Shown in pieces: positions 58,585-64,000 of a stretch of DNA of 64,000 nt. The notes under the pieces were generated by a model, which saw nothing but the letters and a program-made list of their open reading frames with translations, was not told where the DNA came from and did no database searches. Each line of letters begins with the position of its first letter. The first letter of the stretch is position 1. The DNA is from Thalassospiraceae bacterium LMO-JJ14 (GTDB lineage: Bacteria; Pseudomonadota; Alphaproteobacteria; Rhodospirillales; Casp-alpha2): assembly GCA_021555105.2 (NCBI GenBank), contig CP134604.1, positions 992,001 through 1,056,000 on the forward strand. Reading direction: 5' to 3'. A program made the position numbers and the translations under genes.

Positions 58585-60750
58585 ATGACGGATCGTGTTG
58601 AAAACAGTGGTTTGCAGATCGACAAAACGCTTTTTGATTTTGTGAATGACGAAGTATTGCCGGGTATCGGTATTACCGGGGATGATTTCTGGGCAGCGCT
58701 GGCGGGGATCGTTAATGACCTGACGCCGGCGAACAAGGCGCTTTTGCAAAAGCGTGACGAACTGCAGGAAAAAATCGACGCCTGGCACCGGGAGCACCAA
58801 GGCAAGCCGTCCGATCCGGGCGCCTATAAATCGTTTCTCACCGACATCGGATATCTGGTGTCGGAAGGAGAAGATTTCTCCATCAACACGACCAATGTCG
58901 ATCCGGAAATCTCGACCATCGCCGGGCCGCAGCTCGTCGTGCCGCTGACCAATGCACGCTATTCGCTGAATGCGGCCAATGCGCGCTGGGGCAGCCTGTA
59001 TGATGCGCTCTACGGCACCGATGCCATCCCGTCCGATGACGGTTGCGAAATCACCGCGCAGTTCAATCCGAAGCGCGGCGCCAAGGTCATTGCCTGGGCG
59101 CGTGATTTTCTCGACAAAAACGCACCGCTGGCTTCAGGCACACATGCGGACAGCGCTGGATACCGGATCGAGAACGGCTCGCTTGTCGTCACCATGAAAG
59201 ACGGTTCCGAGACCGGCCTGGACGTGCCGGAAGATCTTGCCGGCTACACCGGAGAGCCGGGCTCGCCGAACGTGGTGCTGTTCGTCAACAACGGCCTGCA
59301 TTTCGAAATCGTCATCGACCGCGATCATTTCATCGGCAAGGACGATGCCGCCGGCATTGCCGACCTGATCATGGAATCCGCGATCACGACGATCATGGAT
59401 TGCGAGGATTCCGTCGCTGCCGTTGACGGCGAGGAAAAGACACTGGTCTACCGCAACTGGCTCGGTTTGATGAAGGGCGATCTGACGGCCAGCTTCGAGA
59501 AGGGCGGCAAGACCGTCGAACGGGCCTTGAACCCGGACCGCGTCTACACCACACCGGGCGGCGGCGATGTCCGGCTTTCGGCGCGCTCGCTGCTTCTGGT
59601 CCGCAACGTCGGTCATCTGATGACGACGCCGGCGGTGCTCGATGCCGACGGTAACGAGGTCTTCGAGGGTCTGCTCGACTGCATGGTCACCGCCGCCATC
59701 GCCAAGCACGATATCGATGCACACGGCAAGTTCCGCAACTCGCACACCGGCTCGATGTACATCGTCAAACCGAAGATGCACGGCCCGGAAGAAGCCGCGT
59801 TCGCGGCGCAGACCTGCACCCGTGTCGAGGATGCGCTGGGCATTCAGCGAGGCGCCCTGAAGCTCGGGATCATGGACGAGGAACGCCGCACCACGGTCAA
59901 CCTCAAGGAATGTATCCGTGCCGTCAGGGACCGGGTCGTGTTTATCAATACCGGCTTCCTCGATCGTACCGGTGACGAAATCCACACCTCGATGGAAGCC
60001 GGGCCGATGATCCGCAAGGGCGATATGAAACAGGCTGCATGGATTGCGGCTTATGAGGACTGGAACGTCGATTCCGGTCTGCTGTGCGGTTTCAAGGGCA
60101 AGGCGCAGATCGGCAAGGGCATGTGGGCCATGCCGGATCTGATGCACGACATGCTGGAAGCCAAGATCGCGCATCCCAAGGCGGGTGCCAATACAGCCTG
60201 GGTGCCGTCGCCGACGGCGGCGACGCTGCATGCGACACACTACCACCAGGTCGTGGTGTCGGAAGTCCAGGAGCAGCTCAAATCCCGCGAAAGGGCCAGC
60301 CTCGACGATATTCTCTCGTATCCGGTGGCCGAACTGCCGAACTGGTCGGCGGAAGATGTCCAGGCTGAACTCGATAACAACGCACAGGGCATCCTGGGGT
60401 ATGTGGTGCGCTGGATCGACCAGGGTGTCGGCTGTTCCAAGGTGCCGGACATCAACAATATCGGCCTGATGGAAGACCGTGCGACGCTTCGGATTTCCTC
60501 GCAGCACATCGCCAACTGGCTGCATCATGGCATCTGCACCGAGAGCCAGGTGATGGACACCATGAAACGCATGGCCAAGGTCGTCGACGAACAGAACGCG
60601 GGTGATGCGGCCTATACGCCGATGGCACCTGGTTTTGACGGCATCGCCTTCAAGGCGGCCTGCGATCTGGTGTTCAAGGGCCGCGAACAGCCGAGCGGTT
60701 ATACCGAACCGATCCTGCATGCGCGCCGCCTGGAGTTGAAGGCAGGCTGA
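58585..60750 (+). CDS. glcB: Malate synthase G
   Basis: Cytosolic enzyme that joins acetyl-CoA and glyoxylate to malate, completing the glyoxylate route. 721 residues, as in E. coli GlcB. Landmarks are FLVDEVLP-like [12 protein letters not shown] at the start, [67 protein letters not shown] and the late [31 protein letters not shown] precedes ATG. It has its own terminator. Confidence 0.97.
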   Translation: MTDRVENSGLQIDKTLFDFVNDEVLPGIGITGDDFWAALAGIVNDLTPANKALLQKRDELQEKIDAWHREHQGKPSDPGAYKSFLTDIGYLVSEGEDFSINTTNVDPEISTIAGPQLVVPLTNARYSLNAANARWGSLYDALYGTDAIPSDDGCEITAQFNPKRGAKVIAWARDFLDKNAPLASGTHADSAGYRIENGSLVVTMKDGSETGLDVPEDLAGYTGEPGSPNVVLFVNNGLHFEIVIDRDHFIGKDDAAGIADLIMESAITTIMDCEDSVAAVDGEEKTLVYRNWLGLMKGDLTASFEKGGKTVERALNPDRVYTTPGGGDVRLSARSLLLVRNVGHLMTTPAVLDADGNEVFEGLLDCMVTAAIAKHDIDAHGKFRNSHTGSMYIVKPKMHGPEEAAFAAQTCTRVEDALGIQRGALKLGIMDEERRTTVNLKECIRAVRDRVVFINTGFLDRTGDEIHTSMEAGPMIRKGDMKQAAWIAAYEDWNVDSGLLCGFKGKAQIGKGMWAMPDLMHDMLEAKIAHPKAGANTAWVPSPTAATLHATHYHQVVVSEVQEQLKSRERASLDDILSYPVAELPNWSAEDVQAELDNNAQGILGYVVRWIDQGVGCSKVPDINNIGLMEDRATLRISSQHIANWLHHGICTESQVMDTMKRMAKVVDEQNAGDAAYTPMAPGFDGIAFKAACDLVFKGREQPSGYTEPILHARRLELKAG

Positions 60751-60772
60751 ACCGCCGGCCATCGCAATACGG

Positions 60773-60804
60773 AACAAGCAGGGCTTTCGCCCGGCTTGTT
60801 TTTT
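60773..60804 (+). terminator. glcB: Rho-independent terminator after glcB
   Basis: AACAAGC-A-GGG, CTTTCG, CCC-G-GCTTGTT pairs perfectly apart from one bulged base pair and runs into TTTTTT. It starts 22 bases after the glcB stop. Confidence 0.88.
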
Positions 60805-61011
60805 GCGGCCATGTACCCATGCCTGTCCACGGCCGTCCGTACCCGTCAGTCGGCGTTAGCGGACCGGCGGATAATGTCGGGGGCACCGCCGGGCAAGCCT
60901 GAAAACAATGCCAGCAGTTCAGGAAGCATACTCATCTCTATCTCCGTGTTTACGTCGGGCAGCAGCTTGAAATATGAATAGCGCCATTCCAAATATAATT
61001 GAAATCGATTG

Positions 61012-61027
61012 ATCGTATTTATACGAT
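61012..61027. promoter_or_regulatory. oxyR: Perfect palindrome ATCGTAT-N2-ATACGAT upstream of oxyR
   Basis: A 7-2-7 inverted repeat 33 bases before the oxyR start, followed by GATAGGTATAG, whose ATAG words resemble OxyR half-sites. It is the likely autoregulatory site. Confidence 0.5.
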
Positions 61028-61060
61028 AGGTATAGCCGATATCATGGGAAGGGTTGTCAC

Positions 61061-61972
61061 ATGAACCTGCGGGATCTGGCGTATGTCGTTGCGGTGGCCG
61101 AGGAAGGCCACTTCGGTCATGCATCGGAGCGTTGCCACGTTTCACAACCGGCGCTCAGCGGACAGATCAAGAAGCTCGAGGATTTTCTGGGCGTTCAATT
61201 GTTCGAACGCACCAATCGCCGTGTCGCGGTCACGCCGATCGGCGCCGAGGTGGTTGTGAAGGCCAAACAGGTTCTGCTGATCGCCGACGAGATCAAGGAT
61301 GCGGCGGCGGCGTATGCCGATCCGCTGGCCGGGACGCTTCGTTTCGGGACCATTCCGACCATCGGGCCGTATCTGCTGCCGTCGATCCTGCGGCCGCTCA
61401 AGGCGGCACTGCCGAAGATGCAATTAAGCCTGAGCGAGGACTTCACCCACGAGCTTGAGCGCAAGTTGTGCCGCGGTGAAATCGATATTGCCATCACGGC
61501 GACGGAAATCAGGGAAACGGGGCTCGCGGAAATCCCGCTTTATGAAGAACCGTTCCGTGTCGCCCTGCCCGAAGGGCATCCGCTCGATACCGGCAAGGAT
61601 ATCGATGTAACGACCCTGGATACGGCCGAGCTTTTGTTGCTGAAGGACGGCCACTGTCTCAGCGATCAGGTGGCGCAGTTGTGCGGGCTAGCCCGCAACA
61701 ATGCGGTTCTGGGCCTGGATACACAGGCATCAAGTATGGAAACCATCGTCGGGCTGGTCGCCGCAGGGGCGGGTATCACGTTCCTGCCGGCATCCATGAT
61801 CGGTGATTCGGGCACGCCCCGGCCCGGCATCGCGATACGCAAGGCCACCAATGAAGCGGCGCGCCGCCGTGTGCGTTTGATTTTCAGGGAAACATTTCCG
61901 AAGCGCGCCTTGCTGGACGCCATGTCGGCAGTCATTGCCGAACATCTGCCTGCGGGCGTGACGGGTATTTGA
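61061..61972 (+). CDS. oxyR: Hydrogen-peroxide-sensing LysR regulator OxyR
   Basis: A 303-residue LysR protein. Helix-turn-helix at 1-60 (LRDLAYVVAVAEEGHFGHASERCHVSQPALSGQIKKLEDFLGVQLFERTNR). The peroxide-reactive cysteines are at residues 199 and 208 (DGHCLSDQVAQLC), exactly as in E. coli OxyR, and the surrounding LLLLKDGHC is conserved. It should activate catalase and peroxidase genes on oxidation. No catalase gene is adjacent. It sits between glcB and the GlcG-like gene. Confidence 0.94.
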   Translation: MNLRDLAYVVAVAEEGHFGHASERCHVSQPALSGQIKKLEDFLGVQLFERTNRRVAVTPIGAEVVVKAKQVLLIADEIKDAAAAYADPLAGTLRFGTIPTIGPYLLPSILRPLKAALPKMQLSLSEDFTHELERKLCRGEIDIAITATEIRETGLAEIPLYEEPFRVALPEGHPLDTGKDIDVTTLDTAELLLLKDGHCLSDQVAQLCGLARNNAVLGLDTQASSMETIVGLVAAGAGITFLPASMIGDSGTPRPGIAIRKATNEAARRRVRLIFRETFPKRALLDAMSAVIAEHLPAGVTGI

Positions 61973-61977
61973 GGCCC

Positions 61978-62406
61978 TTACTTTTTCAGAGTGGACGAAA
62001 CGGCAAGACCCACGCCTTCGATGCCGGCGATCGCGGCCAGCTCGTCATTGCCTGAATTGTCGCCGCTGATGCCGACGGCGCCGACGATCATGCCGTTCGC
62101 ATCCTTGATCAGCACACCGCCCGGGACCGGCACCATGCGCCCGCCCGATGCTGCCGCGACGGCACCCAGGAACGTCGGATTTTTTTCCTTGAGGTCGCGT
62201 CCGTCGAGCCCGAAACCGAGCGCGCCGTACGCTTTCCCCATGGCGATTTCCGGGCGCAGGATGCCGCTGTTGTCTTCGCGCTTGAAGGCGACCATGTGGC
62301 CGCCGGCATCCATCACGCAGACGGTCAGCGGATCGAAATTTTTATCTGCGGCATAGGCCAGCGCGCCGTCGACGATCCGGCTCGCCTGATCGAGAGTCAG
62401 TGTCAT
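61978..62406 (-). CDS. GlcG/HbpS family (DUF336) protein, cytosolic
   Basis: A 142-residue protein: LDQASRIVDGALAYAADKNFDPLTVCVMDAGGHMVAFKREDNSG, then MVPVPGGVLIKDANGMIVGAVGISGDNSGNDELAAIAGIE. This is the full DUF336 fold without a signal peptide, unlike the relative near 22 kb. Placed beside an aminotransferase that may handle glyoxylate and near glcB, a GlcG-like link to glycolate or glyoxylate is plausible. It begins nine bases after the aminotransferase gene ends on the same strand. Confidence 0.92.
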   Translation of the reverse strand: MTLTLDQASRIVDGALAYAADKNFDPLTVCVMDAGGHMVAFKREDNSGILRPEIAMGKAYGALGFGLDGRDLKEKNPTFLGAVAAASGGRMVPVPGGVLIKDANGMIVGAVGISGDNSGNDELAAIAGIEGVGLAVSSTLKK

Positions 62407-62415
62407 CGTCTTCTC

Positions 62416-63621
62416 CTATTCCCTTAAAGCGTCACCGAGATAGGCGGTGGCGGCGGCGATGCCGCCTTTCGAGCCGTCATCGGTCAGCCCCAGCACATCG
62501 AGTGCGATTTCCAGCACGCCGAGCGTTCCCAGCATCATCGGCGCGTTGACGTGGCCCATGTGCGCGACGCGGAAGGCCTTGCCGGACAACTCGCCGATGC
62601 CAAGACCTAGCGTCACGCCCATATTGTCGAAACAGTAGGCACGGATCGGCTCGGGGCGCAGGTCCTCGCGCAATTTCAGCGTGGTCACCGAGGCCGAGCG
62701 TTCGGACGGTTCAGTAATATTGAAGTCGAACGCGCCGCTCTCGCGCCAGACGCCGACGGCGGCATGCGCCGCACCGGCCAGCAGGGCGTGGCGGCGGAAA
62801 ATGTTCTCAAGACCTTCTTCAAGGATCATATCCATTGCCTTGCGCAAGGCGAACAGCAGGTGCACGGGCGGCGTGCCGCAGTATTTGCGGTAATGCTCTT
62901 CCATGTCGCGGGTTTCCCAGTCCCAATAGGACGTACGCAAACCGGCTTTCTTGTGCGCGGCCTTGGCTTTCGGGCCGGCGGCGACAAAGCCCAGACCCGG
63001 CGGGGTCATCAGGCCCTTCTGCGAGCCGCCGACGGCGACGTCGACGCCCCAGCCGTCCATGTCGAAAGGCATGCACGCCAGCGAGGCGATGGTATCGACC
63101 ATCAAAAGCGCATCGTGACCCGCAGCATCCATGGCGGCGCGGATCGCCGGAATATCGTTGACGCAGCCGCTGGCGGTGTCGATCTGCACAACGAGAACGG
63201 CCTTGATCCGGCCTTCCGTATCGGCGCGGAGCGCGGCTTCGACTTTTGCGGGATCGACGGCGCGCCGCCAGTCACCGGCAAGGCTTTCGATATTGACGCC
63301 CATGGAGCGTGCCATCTCGCCCCAGCCGACGGCAAAGCGGCCGCTTTCAAGCACCAGCACGGTGTCGCCGGCGTTGAGCACGTTCGAGACCGCGCCCTGC
63401 CATGCACCATGTCCGTTGGCGACATAGATATAGGTGTCGCCCTGGGTTTTGAAGATGGCCTTCAGATCCTTCAGGCAGCTCGTGGTGATGGCGAGAAGCT
63501 CGCCGCCGCCTTCGCCGCCGTAGATGTCGATGGCCGGCCGGTGCATGGCACTGAGAACTTCATCGGGGACCGTTGTCGGTCCGGGAATGCTGAGAAACTG
63601 TCGTCCGTTACGAAGCGTCAT
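62416..63621 (-). CDS. Class V aminotransferase, serine/alanine-glyoxylate type
   Basis: A 401-residue PLP enzyme. It starts [27 protein letters not shown], has [40 protein letters not shown], where Lys in SQKGLM binds PLP, and [19 protein letters not shown] with the family Arg-like motif. These fit serine-glyoxylate and alanine-glyoxylate aminotransferases. With glcB nearby it would feed or drain glyoxylate. ATG 63621 begins the conserved part; an open frame runs further upstream. Confidence 0.93.
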   Translation of the reverse strand: MTLRNGRQFLSIPGPTTVPDEVLSAMHRPAIDIYGGEGGGELLAITTSCLKDLKAIFKTQGDTYIYVANGHGAWQGAVSNVLNAGDTVLVLESGRFAVGWGEMARSMGVNIESLAGDWRRAVDPAKVEAALRADTEGRIKAVLVVQIDTASGCVNDIPAIRAAMDAAGHDALLMVDTIASLACMPFDMDGWGVDVAVGGSQKGLMTPPGLGFVAAGPKAKAAHKKAGLRTSYWDWETRDMEEHYRKYCGTPPVHLLFALRKAMDMILEEGLENIFRRHALLAGAAHAAVGVWRESGAFDFNITEPSERSASVTTLKLREDLRPEPIRAYCFDNMGVTLGLGIGELSGKAFRVAHMGHVNAPMMLGTLGVLEIALDVLGLTDDGSKGGIAAATAYLGDALRE

Positions 63622-63806
63622 GGCGGGGCTCTGCTGAGAGGGGTTGGAAGTATTCGCCGATGATCCTTCCCGACCGGCGCGCACTTGTCCAGAACCTAAA
63701 TCCCCTTTCGGATACTGCACGGTGGGGAATGGCGGACGGTACCAAGCAGAGATTGCGTCGCCGGTTTCGGGCGTTAAAGTATGACCCTGGTTTGGGAGGG
63801 GTATCC

Positions 63807-64000
63807 ATGGAATTCGACTTTATCATCGTCGGCGGCGGTTCCGCCGGATGCGTGCTGGCCAACCGTTTGAGCGCGGACCCGCGTCACAGTGCCTGTTTGC
63901 TGGAAGCCGGCGGCGAGGACAGGAACCCGCTGATCCATATCCCGGCGGGCTATGTCAAAACCATGGTCGACCCGGCCATCAACTGGCTGTTTGAAACCAG
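63807..64000 (+). CDS. GMC family FAD oxidoreductase (choline dehydrogenase-like), N-terminal part
   Basis: The first 64 residues are seen before the window ends. [22 protein letters not shown] is the FAD-binding dinucleotide fold of GMC enzymes, followed by CLLEAGGED and [21 protein letters not shown], typical of choline and alcohol dehydrogenase homologues. GGGAGGGG precedes ATG 63807. It is divergent from the aminotransferase. Its substrate cannot be set from this piece. Confidence 0.9.
   Translation, partial: MEFDFIIVGGGSAGCVLANRLSADPRHSACLLEAGGEDRNPLIHIPAGYVKTMVDPAINWLFET

Noticed and set aside
59134-60777. A 547-residue minus-strand open frame inside glcB
   Set aside because: It is the reverse-strand shadow of a highly conserved malate synthase; no family residues or ribosome site.
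1-64000. tRNA, rRNA, CRISPR, transposase or phage genes
   Set aside because: I looked for CCA-ending cloverleaf genes, regular spacer arrays and integrase or transposase motifs and saw none; a dedicated tRNA scan would be decisive.

Overview
This window is a 64 kb piece of a GC-rich bacterial chromosome. It most likely comes from an alphaproteobacterium of the Rhodospirillales type. The clues are a class I (archaeal-type) lysyl-tRNA synthetase, a phasin with a TetR-type neighbour, an NDUFAF7/MidA-type methyltransferase, a UbiK/BMFP protein, many TRAP and branched-chain-type transporters, and short GC-rich intergenic repeats. The lineage is inferred from gene content and was not tested by a search. 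I saw no rRNA, tRNA, CRISPR array, insertion sequence or prophage; the coding strand switches often and intergenic gaps are short, as in a stable chromosome.

Layout. 1-14.7 kb: the end of a MetE-like methyltransferase, TerC, a HugZ-like protein, PEP carboxykinase (pckA), an orphan NMT1/THI5-like binding protein behind a promoter with a palindrome over its start site, a large fusion of a metallo-beta-lactamase-like domain, an acidic linker and a DHH phosphoesterase, an SDR without the usual active site, lysK, a 2-hydroxyacid dehydrogenase, TrkH, RidA, a DMT exporter and a secreted PQQ-type sugar dehydrogenase. 14.7-24.7 kb: CsaA, phasin with a clear promoter and operator, TetR, ProC, YbjN, UbiK, HldD, Lgt, MidA, then a small locus (DUF2892 membrane protein and GlcG/HbpS-like protein) whose promoters carry ATTC-N8-GAAT boxes and one perfect FNR box, PgeF and an M24 protein.

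24.7-37 kb: two related lipoproteins, then the housekeeping series prs, rplY, pth, ychF, followed by an SMR pump, YbaN, GmhB, N-acyl-D-amino-acid deacylase, a soluble PAS histidine kinase, an M20 peptidase and a GNAT enzyme. 37-47.7 kb: aldehyde dehydrogenase, a complete TRAP transporter (dctP, dctM, dctQ), gamma-glutamyltransferase-like protein and class II aldolase on the minus strand, then a CocE-type hydrolase, a protease-dead HtrA-like PDZ protein and AlkB on the plus strand. 47.7-54.9 kb: a branched-chain-type ABC transporter with a fused LivH-LivM permease and a terminal IclR gene, divergent from an LtnD/GarR-type dehydrogenase and an Hyi/OtnI-type isomerase.

54.9-64 kb: a LysR, WrbA, DsbA-like, DMT exporter group, then malate synthase G, OxyR, a second GlcG-like protein, a serine/alanine-glyoxylate-type aminotransferase and the start of a GMC oxidoreductase. 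The right part thus leans toward glyoxylate, hydroxy-acid and peptide or amino-acid catabolism fed by dedicated transporters, while the middle holds envelope, translation and PHB functions. The strongest new leads are the FNR plus SqrR/BigR-type promoter near 21.9 kb with its sister box at 22.55 kb, and the MBL-linker-DHH fusion at 5-7 kb.
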